From assembly GCF_001974875.1 (NCBI RefSeq), contig NZ_MTQD01000011.1:1-64000 (forward strand): a stretch of DNA of 64,000 nucleotides. Direction: 5' to 3'. Source of the DNA: Pseudoalteromonas sp. EB27 (lineage in GTDB: Bacteria; Pseudomonadota; Gammaproteobacteria; Enterobacterales; Alteromonadaceae). Below the pieces are notes generated by a model. It was not told the DNA's origin. It ran no database searches and worked only from the letters and a program-made list of their open reading frames with translations. The position numbers and the translations under genes are program-made. Shown one piece after another: positions 17,360 to 27,569 of the stretch (positions are counted from its first letter, which is position 1; every line of letters begins with the position of its first letter).

Positions 17360-19786
17360 CTACATTTTGCTCTTTACTCTATTTGTTGCAACGCTGTTGG
17401 CTGGGTCGTCTGGCCAAAAATGTTTAGGGTAGCGGCCTTTCATTTCCTTTTGCACATCGCGGTAACTGCTAGCCCAAAAGTGGGCTAAATCTTGAGTAAG
17501 TTGCAATGAACGTTTACCTGGCGATAGCAGCTCCATAAGCAATGGCAATTTACCATTGGCAAGCATAGGCGTACTGGTCAAGCCATAAACTTCTTGCATA
17601 CGCACGCTTAGCTTTGCGGGGCCATCAAGTTGGTATTCTATTTTTATATTTGAGCCACTGGGCACCGTTAAGCGCAAAGGTAACAAAGCTTTTAACGTGG
17701 TTTGTTGTTGCCAATCAAAGCAGTTTTGTAATGCTTCAAAGTAGTTAAACTTTTTAAGCTGCGTGAGCGTTTTAATATCTTCTAAAAACACGCCTAGCCA
17801 CTGCGCTGCATTTTGAATAAGTTGTTGCTCGTTTATTTGCGGGAATTTATCGGGCATTAAATTACTTGCTAGGCTCATACGTATCAGCAATTGTTGCGCA
17901 TCAGGTTGCTCGTTAAATAAATCAAAACCGTGTTTAGTAAATAAGCTAAGCCACGCTTTAGCACGCTCGCTCTTATCTAGTTTTTGTTTACTAGGCTGGC
18001 TGCTGAGCGTTATAGCCCCGAGTTTCACTTCATCTTGATGAATAAAGCGCGCTGATTTTTCATCAAACTCACAACGAGTAAGTTCACTAAATAAATGCGG
18101 TAAAAATTCTTGTAACTCAAATGGGTTAAGTGCGGTGGCTGCAAATATACGCCCACCTTTGTGCCCGCCCATGGTTGCTATGGCTAAGTAATCGTCGTTG
18201 TGCCAGTAATCTGCATTTAACTCAGCACCTGCACCATTGGCAAGTAAATAACCATTACCGCGTTTTTTAGCGATGCGATCGGGGTAAGCGAGTGCCACAA
18301 GCAAACTTATATAATGCGTATTTAATTTTCTGGTTTCGTCTTTTACTTTTAAGCGGCTTTGCCAATATTTTAACTGTTGTTTAAATACCGGATGCGGACG
18401 TTGCTGCTGGCTATGCAGCGCTAAACTCAACTCGTTTGCACTATTTACTCGGCTCTCAAGTAATGCCACTAAATAAATAGCGAGCCTAAAAATACCAGGG
18501 AGTTGGTCATCAAGTATTTGTGCTTTTAATAGCATATGCGCCAAACGAATATCAGCACCAAAACCTAACATTTTACTGCCAAGCGGTGTGAGCTTACCTT
18601 TGCTATCAATAGCTTCAAGCATATTAAGCAAATTACTTGCTTGCTCGCCTTGTTGCTCAGTGGGCTTATCAAGTAGGGTTAACTCATCAATACTGGCTCC
18701 CCACTGCTTTGCCTCAAGCATAAGTTGGCTTATGTCTGATGTGAGTATTTCGGGATTGTCGTGGCTATTACGTCGCTCAAAGGTTTGCTTTGAGCCAAGC
18801 CTATATACAATACCCGGCTCTATTCGCCCCGCACGCCCAGCACGCTGCACAGCAGACGAGCGCGATATACTTTGTGTTGTGAGCTCAGTAACCCCTGTTT
18901 TTAAATTAAAGGTAGCTGCACGGCGCTTGCCGCTGTCAATTACAATGCGTATGCCTTCAATAGTTAAACTGGTTTCGGCTACATTGGTGGTAAGCACTAC
19001 TTTGCGCATACCGTTTGGTGCAGGGGCAATAGCAGCTTGCTGATTAGCTTTATCTTGCTCGCCAAATAGCGTGGCAACTAGGCAGTTACTAGGTAAGTCG
19101 GTGAGTGCTTGTTGCACGCGTAGTATCTCAAATTGCCCAGGTAAAAATACCAATGCACTACCTGTTTGCTCATTAAGTGCTTGTTTTATTATGGTAGGGA
19201 TTGCATCAAGCCAGCGGCTTTCATCTTTTATGGGTATGTATACTTCGTCTATTGGGTAGCTGCGACCATTTGATTGAATTACAGGGCAATCAAAAAATGC
19301 TGTGTAACGCTCAGTATCTAGCGTTGCCGACATAAGCATGATGGTTAAATCTTCGCGCAGCGCACTTTGGGTCTCTAAAGCAAAGGCAAGTGAAGTATCG
19401 GCTGCAATTGAGCGCTCATGGAATTCATCAAATACTAGTAAATCTATATCGCTTAATTCGGGGTCGTTTTGCAGCATGCGTGTGAGCATGCCTTCGGTGA
19501 CTATTTCGAGGCGCGTATTAGCGCTTACTTTACTCTCGCCCCTAATCCGCAAACCTACACTTTGCCCAACACTCTCGTTTTGGCACTTTGCTAAATAACT
19601 GGCAATATTACGTGCAGCTAAACGGCGAGGCTCTAGCATTACAATACGTTTAAAATGTCCATCGCGCATAAGTTGTAACGGCAACCATGTAGATTTACCC
19701 GCACCAGGCGGCGCTTGTAATAACGTAATAGGATTACTTTGTAATGTAGTAACGAGTTGTTGATATATGTCTTGAACCGGCAGCAC
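17360..19786 (-). CDS. hrpB: ATP-dependent helicase HrpB
   Basis: An 808-residue DEAH-box helicase starting with GTG. Walker A is APPGAGKST (25-33), Walker B/DExH is VFDEFHERS, motif III is LMSATLD, and the C-terminal RecA domain ends with SRSSAVQRAGRAGRIEPG. The HA2/ratchet region and the HrpB-specific C-terminal domain (LTVPSGSNIKIEYQLDGPAKLSVRMQ, then YPKHFWPDDP) are complete, so this is HrpB rather than HrpA. It is a probable RNA helicase; its cellular substrate is not well defined. It is a single gene. Confidence 0.93.
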   Translation of the reverse strand: MLPVQDIYQQLVTTLQSNPITLLQAPPGAGKSTWLPLQLMRDGHFKRIVMLEPRRLAARNIASYLAKCQNESVGQSVGLRIRGESKVSANTRLEIVTEGMLTRMLQNDPELSDIDLLVFDEFHERSIAADTSLAFALETQSALREDLTIMLMSATLDTERYTAFFDCPVIQSNGRSYPIDEVYIPIKDESRWLDAIPTIIKQALNEQTGSALVFLPGQFEILRVQQALTDLPSNCLVATLFGEQDKANQQAAIAPAPNGMRKVVLTTNVAETSLTIEGIRIVIDSGKRRAATFNLKTGVTELTTQSISRSSAVQRAGRAGRIEPGIVYRLGSKQTFERRNSHDNPEILTSDISQLMLEAKQWGASIDELTLLDKPTEQQGEQASNLLNMLEAIDSKGKLTPLGSKMLGFGADIRLAHMLLKAQILDDQLPGIFRLAIYLVALLESRVNSANELSLALHSQQQRPHPVFKQQLKYWQSRLKVKDETRKLNTHYISLLVALAYPDRIAKKRGNGYLLANGAGAELNADYWHNDDYLAIATMGGHKGGRIFAATALNPFELQEFLPHLFSELTRCEFDEKSARFIHQDEVKLGAITLSSQPSKQKLDKSERAKAWLSLFTKHGFDLFNEQPDAQQLLIRMSLASNLMPDKFPQINEQQLIQNAAQWLGVFLEDIKTLTQLKKFNYFEALQNCFDWQQQTTLKALLPLRLTVPSGSNIKIEYQLDGPAKLSVRMQEVYGLTSTPMLANGKLPLLMELLSPGKRSLQLTQDLAHFWASSYRDVQKEMKGRYPKHFWPDDPANSVATNRVKSKM

Positions 19787-20059
19787 AGCTATTTACCCTA
19801 AATTACTTTGCAGGCATTGTAGCAAAAACCAAGAATAAACGCGCCGCTAAAGCTATGTGGTTATAAAGAGCATCATAATCAGAAATAATTACAGACCGCT
19901 CTGTATATTTTTTAAGGATGTGCTCACAGCATTAATCATTACTTGCTCAATAAAAACATAACAATATGATTACAAACGAAAAATGAAAATTTTACTTATT
20001 GGTACACGCCTTGCTCCTTTTATACTGAACGTTAATTAAATCTAAGTAAGGAGAAACTT

Positions 20060-20257
20060 ATGAACAGCGATCGTATGAAAGGTAATTGGAACGAACTTAA
20101 AGGTAAGGCTCAACAAAAATGGGGCGATCTTACCAACGACGATTTAGACAAAATTGAAGGTAGCCGTACAGAGCTAGTTGGTAAAATCCAACAGCAGTAT
20201 GGTAAATCTAAAGAAGAAGCAGAGCGTGAAGTTGATGAGTTTGAAAAAACTCACTAA
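20060..20257 (+). CDS. CsbD family stress protein
   Basis: A 65-residue hydrophilic protein that is all CsbD domain: MNSDRMKGNWNELKGKAQQK, then WGDLTNDDLDKIEGSRTELVG, KIQQQYGKSKEEAEREVDEF. CsbD proteins (E. coli YjbJ, Bacillus CsbD) are abundant small stress-induced proteins of unknown mechanism. A strong AAGGAG ribosome binding site lies 7-8 bp before the ATG, and a strong terminator follows, consistent with a highly expressed single-gene unit. Confidence 0.92.
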   Translation: MNSDRMKGNWNELKGKAQQKWGDLTNDDLDKIEGSRTELVGKIQQQYGKSKEEAEREVDEFEKTH

Positions 20258-20270
20258 TCGCTAACTTCTA

Positions 20271-20298
20271 AAAAAACCGCCATTTTGGCGGTTTTTTT
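20271..20298 (+). terminator. Terminator of the CsbD gene
   Basis: The stem CCGCCA/TGGCGG, flanked by A-run and T7, starts 14 bp past the CsbD stop. It also faces the convergent oxidoreductase gene. Confidence 0.9.
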
Positions 20299-20320
20299 GT
20301 TTAAGCTGTAGGTTATTTAG

Positions 20321-22582
20321 CTACGCTTTTAATTGGTTACCAATCGGTAACTGCCTAATACGCTTTCCGCACGCTGCAAAAATAGCATTACATAATGCTG
20401 GCGCATAAACTGGTGTAGATGGCTCGCCTACCCCTGCTGGTGGTGCATCACTTTGTACTATTTCAACTTCAATCTCAAGAGGTGAGTCGCTCATACGCGG
20501 TACGCGATAATCATGAAAGTTACTTTGCTGCACGCGGCCTTTATCAAAGGTAATACCATCGCTGATTGCAGTTGTAATCCCATAAATAGAGCCACCTTGG
20601 GTTTGGTTTTTAACGGTGTCGGTGTTTACAACCGTACCCGCATCAATGGCAACCCACGATTTAATTACGTTTAAATCGCCAGCATCCGACACTTCTACTT
20701 CAACTACCGTAGCTACGTAAGTTAAAAAGCTTCTGTGTGCTGCTATGCCTAAACCTCGCCCTTTAGGAAGTTCTCGCCCCCATTTACTCATGTCAGCTAC
20801 TTTTTCAATAACATGGCGCAGTCTGCCAATATCTAAAGGGTAAACCTCTTTATCGCCACCGTAATTATCGTATGTGGCATTTTGCTCAGTTACATCAACA
20901 ATGCGACTCGGACCTATGGTGTCTAGTAAATAGTCTTTTTGGTCGCGACCGGCTTTGTGCGCCGCTTCGCCAATAAATGACTGAATAGCAAAGGCATGAA
21001 AAATATTTGATACAGAGCGCATCCAACCAATTCGTGCTTTGGCTTGCGCATCACCGTTTTCTAACTTCATGTTAGGTGTGTTAATTGGGTTATCGGTAAA
21101 CCCTAAACGCAGTTCAAAGCTTCCTGGCGTAGTCGCCCCTTCTGAAAAGGTAGACGTAATTGGTGAAAACGCGGTGCGGTGTAAATAAGATTCTATAGCG
21201 CCATTTTTATCTAGCGATGCTTCAATATGCTGAGCCGAAACCGCATGGTAAAAACCATGTTGTATGTCATCTTCACGCGTCCATTGCACACGAATAGGTT
21301 TGCCTACTTTCATTGAAAGGTAAGCTGCTTCTGCTGAAAAGTCAGGTTTTGACTTACGCCCAAAGCCGCCTCCTAACATGGTAACGTGAACATTAATTTT
21401 GCTCTCATCCATGCCAAGCATGGCAGCCACTGTTTTCATATCGGCTTGTGGATTTTGCGTAGCAGCCCATATATCAACACTGTCTTTGTTGTACATAGCT
21501 GTTGCACACGGCGGCTCCATTGGTGCTTGAGCAAGATGCGGCGCGTAATAATCAGCTACGAGTTTATTGCTCGATTTAGCCAACACGCCCATGGCATCGC
21601 CTTTATCACGTATGTTTGCCTGTGGAGTTTGTACTGTGTTTAGTAATGACTTTTTAAATTCTTCTGAATTGTAATCGCCATTTTTGCCATCATCCCACAC
21701 GACTTTTAATGCTTTACGCCCTTGCCATGCAGCCCATGTGTTTTTAGCTATAATCGCAATACCGCCTTTTGGCTGAAACTGCGGTGCGCCTTTTGGTGCA
21801 GGAATTTCAATAACATCTACAACGCCGTTTATCGCTTTTGTAGCACTGGCATCAAATGACTTAACAACACCGCCTACTACCGGCGGGCGTTCAATTATAG
21901 CCACCAGCGCTTTTGGTTCGCGTACATCGGCTGCAAATATTGCTTTACCTGTTACTAAATCGGCTAAATCTATGTGCGCCATGCCAGTATTAATGTAGCG
22001 CCATTCTTTGCGTGTTTTAAGTGTTAGTTTGTCAGCTTCTGGTGGCGTTATTGTAAGCGCTAAGTCTATTAAATCTTTATAAGTAAGCGATTTACCTGAG
22101 CTGTGTGTAACAACGTGTTGATTGGCTGTACAGGTCTGCGGGTCAACTTTCCAATACTTAGCGGCAGCGTGCTGCATCATGTAACGTACACTTGCGCCCA
22201 TTTCACGCAGGCGTTGCATGTTGTAGCGAATACTGCGCGAGCCATCGGTATTTTGATCGCCATATTTAGGGTCGCCCTTACCCTGAATAACAATAACCTT
22301 ATCCCACGCGGCTTCCATTTCATCGGCAACTATTTGTGCAATCGCGGTGCGAATTTGCTGACCCATTTCAGAGCGATGACAGGTTATTTCAACCATGCCG
22401 TCTGGGCGCAGTGCAATAAATAAGTTTGCGCGCTTTGCTTGCTCAGATGGCTGCTCTAACACACCCGCGAATGCTCTTGGCGCACTGCCTACAAAATAAG
22501 TACCAAGTACCAATGCACCTATTGCACTGGTTTTTAAAAACTTACGGCGGTTTAAATCAAAATATTTGTTATCTTGGCTCAT
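20321..22582 (-). CDS. Xanthine-oxidase family aldehyde/isoquinoline oxidoreductase, molybdopterin subunit (IorB-like)
   Basis: A 753-residue molybdenum hydroxylase large subunit with a Tat signal ([18 protein letters not shown]), so it is exported folded with cofactor. The two-part layout ([27 protein letters not shown] early; [22 protein letters not shown] in the middle; [20 protein letters not shown] late) is that of isoquinoline 1-oxidoreductase beta and membrane-anchored aldehyde dehydrogenases. The GVGEP motif holds the catalytic glutamate. Electrons would pass to the 2Fe-2S subunit encoded just upstream, with which it overlaps by 4 bp. There is no cytochrome c subunit next to it, so the final acceptor is unclear. 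The natural substrate is unknown; aldehydes or N-heterocycles are likely. Confidence 0.88.
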   Translation of the reverse strand: MSQDNKYFDLNRRKFLKTSAIGALVLGTYFVGSAPRAFAGVLEQPSEQAKRANLFIALRPDGMVEITCHRSEMGQQIRTAIAQIVADEMEAAWDKVIVIQGKGDPKYGDQNTDGSRSIRYNMQRLREMGASVRYMMQHAAAKYWKVDPQTCTANQHVVTHSSGKSLTYKDLIDLALTITPPEADKLTLKTRKEWRYINTGMAHIDLADLVTGKAIFAADVREPKALVAIIERPPVVGGVVKSFDASATKAINGVVDVIEIPAPKGAPQFQPKGGIAIIAKNTWAAWQGRKALKVVWDDGKNGDYNSEEFKKSLLNTVQTPQANIRDKGDAMGVLAKSSNKLVADYYAPHLAQAPMEPPCATAMYNKDSVDIWAATQNPQADMKTVAAMLGMDESKINVHVTMLGGGFGRKSKPDFSAEAAYLSMKVGKPIRVQWTREDDIQHGFYHAVSAQHIEASLDKNGAIESYLHRTAFSPITSTFSEGATTPGSFELRLGFTDNPINTPNMKLENGDAQAKARIGWMRSVSNIFHAFAIQSFIGEAAHKAGRDQKDYLLDTIGPSRIVDVTEQNATYDNYGGDKEVYPLDIGRLRHVIEKVADMSKWGRELPKGRGLGIAAHRSFLTYVATVVEVEVSDAGDLNVIKSWVAIDAGTVVNTDTVKNQTQGGSIYGITTAISDGITFDKGRVQQSNFHDYRVPRMSDSPLEIEVEIVQSDAPPAGVGEPSTPVYAPALCNAIFAACGKRIRQLPIGNQLKA

Positions 22583-23076
22583 ACTTCTTCCCCTTGTTCA
22601 TTTGGGTCAAAATATTGAACACTCGCCATTGTTTTAGCGGCTGATTTAATTGCTTTATGAATGCGCGGGTATGTACCACAACGGCAAATATTTCCCGACA
22701 TATTACTTACTATTTCATCGTCAGTTGGGGTTGGGTTTGCTGCTAATAAACTCGCAGCTTGCATCATTTGGCCGCACTGGCAAAAACCACACTGCGGTAC
22801 TTTATGCTCAACCCATGCTTGTTGCACTGGATGGTCGCCCTGCTCGCTTAGCCCTTCAATTGTCGTAATTGAACGCCCTGCTGCTGCCGCTACAGGTAAT
22901 ACACACGAGCGCTGAGCTACCCCATCAATATGCACGGTACACGCACCGCACTGAGCCATACCACAGCCAAATTTAGGCCCTGTTAAATTCAATTCATCTC
23001 GGAGATACCATAATACTGGCGTTGACGGATCGCCAGAAAACTCATGTTTATTACCATTAATGGTAAGCGTGATCAT
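22579..23076 (-). CDS. 2Fe-2S subunit of the molybdenum oxidoreductase (IorA-like)
   Basis: A 165-residue protein with two [2Fe-2S] clusters. The plant-type ferredoxin cluster is held by [17 protein letters not shown] and the following RSCVLPV. The second, all-helical cluster is held by CGFCQCGQ and [15 protein letters not shown]. This is the standard small subunit of the xanthine oxidase family, passing electrons from Mo-MPT. It has no signal peptide and is probably co-exported with the Tat-tagged large subunit. Its stop overlaps the large-subunit start by 4 bp, indicating translational coupling. Confidence 0.9.
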   Translation of the reverse strand: MITLTINGNKHEFSGDPSTPVLWYLRDELNLTGPKFGCGMAQCGACTVHIDGVAQRSCVLPVAAAAGRSITTIEGLSEQGDHPVQQAWVEHKVPQCGFCQCGQMMQAASLLAANPTPTDDEIVSNMSGNICRCGTYPRIHKAIKSAAKTMASVQYFDPNEQGEEV

Positions 23077-23179
23077 ACTAAACTCCTTGGCAAAGCGCTT
23101 TACAGGAGGGTTCCTTGTTGCGCGAGAACTATTTTTAATTACTTACTATTTTATACTTACTACTTTTAGCCTACCACTT

Positions 23180-23236
23180 AGATCTGTTTTATAAAAATAC
23201 TAATTATTAGAACGTTTTACTGTTAAAAACAGATCT
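23180..23236. repeat. 11-bp inverted repeat with 35-bp spacer
   Basis: AGATCTGTTTT (23180-23190) and AAAACAGATCT (23226-23236) are perfect complements in the 187-bp gap before iorA. The spacer is AT-rich. It could be a processing hairpin, an operator pair or a tiny mobile-element remnant. There is no T-run directly after the minus-strand arm. Confidence 0.5.
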
Positions 23237-23263
23237 ACATTATCAAGCATACTAAAACATACA

Positions 23264-24019
23264 TTAATAAGTGCTCATAACATCTTCAGACAACAATTGC
23301 TCATCGTCTTTATAGACTTCAAGCCAACCTGGTGGTGATGTATCACAGCCAATAATGGTTACATGTAGTATGTAACTATAACGTCCATTTTTAAACGTAT
23401 AATGGTGATTACCGCCAGTGCCACTAACCGTTACATCGCCGTTAAATAAAACCATATCAGGCTTATCCTTTGCTCTTTTATCAATATTCCACACTGCATA
23501 TCGATAATTATGATCGCCTAAATCATCAACACGAATATGGTAGTTAGCTGTTCTCCAATCGAGTACTGGTTTTTCAAAGTTATTAATACTTGAATGCAAA
23601 GATTGCTTATCGTCTTCGATTAAGCTTTTTGCAAGTGTCTGCTCTTTAGATGTTCCGCTATTTATACCGATAATTTTACCATCAGTATCAACCCACATAA
23701 CGCCGTTATTTAGCATAATGCCGCGCCAACCTACTTTCTCCCAATCAGTTTTAATGTTTGAACTGGCAATAACTGCCGCTAGCTCATCATTAAATACTTC
23801 ATCAAAGCGGTTAATAAACTCGGCTTCATTTTTAATGTCAGGTATGGGATATCGTCGTTTTAGCGGGTAGCGAATAAGTGCTGCAATCGCAGTTTTATCA
23901 TGCGCTTTAAAAGCAGCAATAACAGGTAAAACACTCTCGTGATACTTTTGCTCAAGCGCAAATATGTGTGATGTGAAAAGTAGTGATAAGCAAAAGAAGA
24001 TGAAATTTAGATACTTCAT
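23264..24019 (-). CDS. Uncharacterised secreted protein, 251 aa
   Basis: I do not recognise the family as a whole. A signal peptide (KYLNFIFFCLSLLFTSHIFA) leads a two-part mature protein. Residues about 20-125 contain KYHESVLPVIAAFKAHDKTAIAALIRYPLKRRYPIPDIK, with the look of a small NTF2-like or DUF4440-related helical start, followed by strands ending WVDTDGKIIGINSG. Residues 145-250 look like a beta-rich domain (NYRYAVWNIDKRAKDKPDMV and NGDVTVSGTGGNHHYTFKNG). It begins 2 bp after the stop of the HEPN-like gene, so the two are an operon. Similar stand-alone secreted proteins occur in enteric bacteria, without known function. Confidence 0.6.
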   Translation of the reverse strand: MKYLNFIFFCLSLLFTSHIFALEQKYHESVLPVIAAFKAHDKTAIAALIRYPLKRRYPIPDIKNEAEFINRFDEVFNDELAAVIASSNIKTDWEKVGWRGIMLNNGVMWVDTDGKIIGINSGTSKEQTLAKSLIEDDKQSLHSSINNFEKPVLDWRTANYHIRVDDLGDHNYRYAVWNIDKRAKDKPDMVLFNGDVTVSGTGGNHHYTFKNGRYSYILHVTIIGCDTSPPGWLEVYKDDEQLLSEDVMSTY

Positions 24020-24021
24020 TC

Positions 24022-24780
24022 TTAGTCCTTTAGTTTTTGATTCGCTATTATTTTCTGCAACTTATCGACCAGATTTTTTATATCAGTAATAGCCTGATAT
24101 AAATCATGAGGAAGAATATCAATTACCTCATTTTCTTTGGTATACCCATTTCTATGAACAATATCATGCCTTATGTCGATGATTAATTTCACTTTAGAAG
24201 TGTCTATATTTATTTTACAACCAAGTACTTTTTTGTACATTTCCATGGTTTTATCAATTTTGTGAAATAATACCTCGCTAACGCACTTAATTGCCAACCC
24301 ACTTAAATCCATTCCTGATTTAGATAAATCAAATAATGAATATTTCGTATTTCTTATTTGATCCACACGCTCTAACGCATTATTTAGATAGACACTATTT
24401 TCAGATATTAAGGCTTTTATTGTGTCCCCTAAAAAAGCTTCAAGAAGTGTTACTGAGTATGAATAACACATTTTAATTATTAAATTTTCATTAAGAGGTA
24501 TAGGTTCAGAAAGTGAATTTTCAGCAAGTTTTTTGATATTGGTTAACTCAGTCACAAAATTTTGATAGATATCAACTGAGCCATTTTCTTTTAACCATTT
24601 TATCTCTGAAATCCATTCATATTCATCATTTAAATAATCTTGATAAGCTGAATAGTCATTGAGTAAACTTTGCCACTCCTCAGATTCAACTGTTAAATTT
24701 TGATCAGTAAGCCTTTCGCGAACCCATTTTTCAGCCTGTTTCTCTTGTTCACCAAATAAAACTTCTTTTATAGAGCTCAA
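24022..24780 (-). CDS. HEPN-like domain protein, 252 aa
   Basis: The start is TTG, 7 bp after a strong AAGGA ribosome binding site; there is no ATG nearby. The protein is helical throughout, with no membrane segment. The C-terminal half (about 100-240) resembles RiboL-PSP/MAE_28990-type HEPN domains: a first long helix (NENLIIKMCYSYSVTLLEAF), and then R204-H-D-I-V-H209, the R-x4-H motif of HEPN ribonucleases, followed by R-N-G. HEPN proteins often act in RNA cleavage, defence or toxin-antitoxin roles. No classical antitoxin (MNT) gene is adjacent. Codon use is notably AT-rich compared with neighbours, hinting at recent gain. Function is not proven. Confidence 0.6.
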   Translation of the reverse strand: MSSIKEVLFGEQEKQAEKWVRERLTDQNLTVESEEWQSLLNDYSAYQDYLNDEYEWISEIKWLKENGSVDIYQNFVTELTNIKKLAENSLSEPIPLNENLIIKMCYSYSVTLLEAFLGDTIKALISENSVYLNNALERVDQIRNTKYSLFDLSKSGMDLSGLAIKCVSEVLFHKIDKTMEMYKKVLGCKINIDTSKVKLIIDIRHDIVHRNGYTKENEVIDILPHDLYQAITDIKNLVDKLQKIIANQKLKD

Positions 24781-24864
24781 AATATTTCCTTATAATTTAT
24801 GTTTAAATAATGAATATATTAACTATTTTTAATACTTTAAAATTAAGTTTTCTTAATAAAAAAT

Positions 24865-24894
24865 AAAAAACGAGCCAAATTAGGCTCGTTTTTT
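24865..24894. terminator. Terminator of the methionine operon
   Basis: AAAAAACGAGCC pairs with GGCTCGTTTTTT around AAATTA, 36 bp beyond the stop of metH. The A/T runs allow function on both strands. Confidence 0.9.
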
Positions 24895-24929
24895 GTTTTA
24901 ACTGATAGCTAGAAACTAACCGTTTCGCT

Positions 24930-27560
24930 TTACTCCGGATCATACCCCAAATTAGGCGATAGCCATCTTTCAGCTTCTGCTAGCGTCATATTAGTTCGTT
25001 TAGCGTAGTCTTCTACTTGATCGCGTTGTACCGCTGCTACTGCGTAGTATTTAGCCTCAGGGTGTGAGAAGTACCAACCCGAAACAGCAGCACCTGGCCA
25101 CATGGCGTACGAGCTGGTTAGCTGCATGCCAATGCGTTTTTCGGTGTCGAGCAACTGCCAAATTTTCTTTTTCTCAGTGTGCTCTGGGCACGCAGGGTAA
25201 CCTGGCGCTGGACGAATACCTTGGTAGTTTTCGCGTATTAGCTCATCGTTTGCTAGGTTTTCGTCTGGTGCAAAACCCCAATACTCTTTACGTACTTTTT
25301 CATGTAAGTATTCTGCAAACGCTTCGGCGAGCCTGTCGGCAACGGCTTTAACCATTATTTTGTTGTAGTCGTCTTGCTGTGCGTCAAACGCATTGGCTAA
25401 GTCGTCTTCTTCTAGGCCGCCCGTTACTGCAAACGCGCCAAAGTAATCAGGCGTGCCTTTGGGTGCTATGTAGTCGGCTAGGCAGTAGTTAGCAAAGTCG
25501 GTTTTTTCGGTTTGCTGACGTAAATGGCACGAAGTAGTTAATACTTCTTTGCGTGTTTCGTCGGTGTATATTTCTATGTCGTCCCCAACGCGGTTTGCTG
25601 GGAATAAACCAATTACGCCAAGTGGTTGCAAACTACCTGCTTTTTCAAGGTCGTCTAACATGTCGTTAGCGTCTTTAAATAAGCTTTGTGCTTGCTCGCC
25701 TACTACTTCGTCGTCCATTATGCGTGGGTATTTACCGGCGATTGACCACGTCATAAAGTATGGCGTCCAATCTATGTATTTACGTAAAGTCGCGATGGAT
25801 ACGTTTTTAAATTCAGTCACACCCAGCTTTTTAGGCACTGGTGGCGTGTAGTTGTCCCAATCAAGTTGTGCAGCGTTATCGCGGGCGCGCCCAATGGTAA
25901 CCGGCTTAGAGCGTGGTTTTTTACGCGCTTGCTGCTCGCGCACTTTTACATATTCAGCTTTAGTTTTAGCTAAAAAGTCAGGTTTAATATCTTTTGATAA
26001 TAAGTTTGAAACCACACCAACCGCACGACTGGCATTATTTACATACACAACGCCTTTGTCATATTGCGGCTCAATTTTTACTGCGGTATGCGCTTTAGAG
26101 GTAGTTGCACCACCAATTAGTAGCGGCAGTTCAAAACCACGGCGTTTCATTTCTTTTGCTACGTGTACCATTTCGTCAAGCGATGGGGTAATTAAGCCCG
26201 ATAACCCAATAATATCGGCTTTTTCGTCGATGGCGGTTTGTAGTATTTTATCAGCCGGTACCATTACGCCTAAATCGATTACTTCATAGTTATTACATTG
26301 CAGTACCACGCCCACAATATTTTTACCTATGTCGTGTACGTCGCCTTTTACGGTCGCCATCACTATTTTACCGTTAGTTGAGCCTTCTTCTTTTTCAAGC
26401 TCAATGTATGGGTCTAAGTAGGCTACAGCTCGCTTCATTACGCGCGCCGATTTAACCACTTGTGGTAAAAACATTTTACCTGCGCCAAATAAGTCGCCTA
26501 CTACGTTCATGCCGTCCATTAACGGCCCTTCAATTACGTGAATAGGTTTATCGGCAGCAGCACGGCATTCTTCGGTATCTTCATCAATAAAGGTAGTAAT
26601 ACCTTTAACAAGCGCGTGCTCAAGGCGTTTTGCCACGGGCCATGTGCGCCACTCTAAATCTTCTACTCGCTCGGCTTGTGCCATGCCCGAATACTTAGGT
26701 GCAAGCTCAACTAAGCGCTCACCTGCGCCTGGGTCGGTGTTAAGTATTACGTCGGTAACGGCTTTACGAAGCTCTGCTGGTATATCATCGTAAACGGCGA
26801 GTTGCCCCGCATTTACAATACCCATGTCCATACCCGCTTGAATGGCATGATATAAAAACACCGAGTGAATAGCTTCACGTACGGGGTTATTACCCCTAAA
26901 CGAAAACGATACATTTGATACACCGCCCGACACTTTACAGTGCGGCAAATTTTGCTTAATGCGGCGTGTACCTTCAATAAATTCTACGGCGTAGTTGTCG
27001 TGCTCTTCAATACCGGTGGCTACGGCAAAAATATTAGGATCGAAAATAATATCTTCTGGCGCAAAGCCAATGTCTTCTACCAATATTTTATAACTGCGCG
27101 CACATATTGCGAACTTTCGGTCGGCGGTATCTGCTTGTCCGTCGGTATCAAACGCCATTACAACAGCGGCTGCACCAAAGCGTTTTATTATTTTAGCCTG
27201 GCGAATAAACGGCTCTTCGCCCTCTTTTAACGATATTGAGTTAACAATAGCCTTGCCTTGAATACACTTTAAGCCGGCTTCTATTACTTCCCACTTTGAG
27301 GAGTCGACCATAATTGGTACGCGTGAAATATCAGGCTCTGAGGCTATTAAGTTTAAAAACTTAACCATGGCGGCTTTTGAATCCAACATGGCTTCGTCCA
27401 TGTTTATATCAATAACCTGTGCGCCGTTTTCTACTTGTTCACGTGCAACTGTTAACGCTGCTTCAAAATCTTCTTCCATGATTAGGCGTTTAAACATAGC
27501 CGAACCAGTTACATTGGTACGCTCACCAACATTGGTAAATACTGCTATTTGCTGTGTCAT
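24930..27560 (-). CDS. metH: Methionine synthase, folate-, cobalamin- and AdoMet-binding part (split MetH, C-terminal protein)
   Basis: An 876-residue protein carrying the folate-binding barrel ([15 protein letters not shown] at 13-27), the cobalamin cap and B12 domain with DVHDIGKN (407-414, H409 being the axial cobalt ligand), and the AdoMet activation domain ([16 protein letters not shown], then [15 protein letters not shown]). It corresponds to E. coli MetH from about residue 356 to the end. The homocysteine-binding barrel is in the separate upstream gene. The start has its own AGGAG ribosome binding site, 9 bp after that gene's stop, so the split is a designed gene boundary, not a sequencing error in the middle of a domain. 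The two proteins must associate to catalyse methyl transfer from methyl-folate to homocysteine. Confidence 0.92.
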   Translation of the reverse strand: MTQQIAVFTNVGERTNVTGSAMFKRLIMEEDFEAALTVAREQVENGAQVIDINMDEAMLDSKAAMVKFLNLIASEPDISRVPIMVDSSKWEVIEAGLKCIQGKAIVNSISLKEGEEPFIRQAKIIKRFGAAAVVMAFDTDGQADTADRKFAICARSYKILVEDIGFAPEDIIFDPNIFAVATGIEEHDNYAVEFIEGTRRIKQNLPHCKVSGGVSNVSFSFRGNNPVREAIHSVFLYHAIQAGMDMGIVNAGQLAVYDDIPAELRKAVTDVILNTDPGAGERLVELAPKYSGMAQAERVEDLEWRTWPVAKRLEHALVKGITTFIDEDTEECRAAADKPIHVIEGPLMDGMNVVGDLFGAGKMFLPQVVKSARVMKRAVAYLDPYIELEKEEGSTNGKIVMATVKGDVHDIGKNIVGVVLQCNNYEVIDLGVMVPADKILQTAIDEKADIIGLSGLITPSLDEMVHVAKEMKRRGFELPLLIGGATTSKAHTAVKIEPQYDKGVVYVNNASRAVGVVSNLLSKDIKPDFLAKTKAEYVKVREQQARKKPRSKPVTIGRARDNAAQLDWDNYTPPVPKKLGVTEFKNVSIATLRKYIDWTPYFMTWSIAGKYPRIMDDEVVGEQAQSLFKDANDMLDDLEKAGSLQPLGVIGLFPANRVGDDIEIYTDETRKEVLTTSCHLRQQTEKTDFANYCLADYIAPKGTPDYFGAFAVTGGLEEDDLANAFDAQQDDYNKIMVKAVADRLAEAFAEYLHEKVRKEYWGFAPDENLANDELIRENYQGIRPAPGYPACPEHTEKKKIWQLLDTEKRIGMQLTSSYAMWPGAAVSGWYFSHPEAKYYAVAAVQRDQVEDYAKRTNMTLAEAERWLSPNLGYDPE

Positions 27561-27569
27561 GCTGGCTCC

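Noticed and set aside
18588-19043. Plus-strand 151-codon frame opposite hrpB
   Set aside because: It lies fully within the HrpB reading frame on the other strand, with a composition mirroring HrpB codons.
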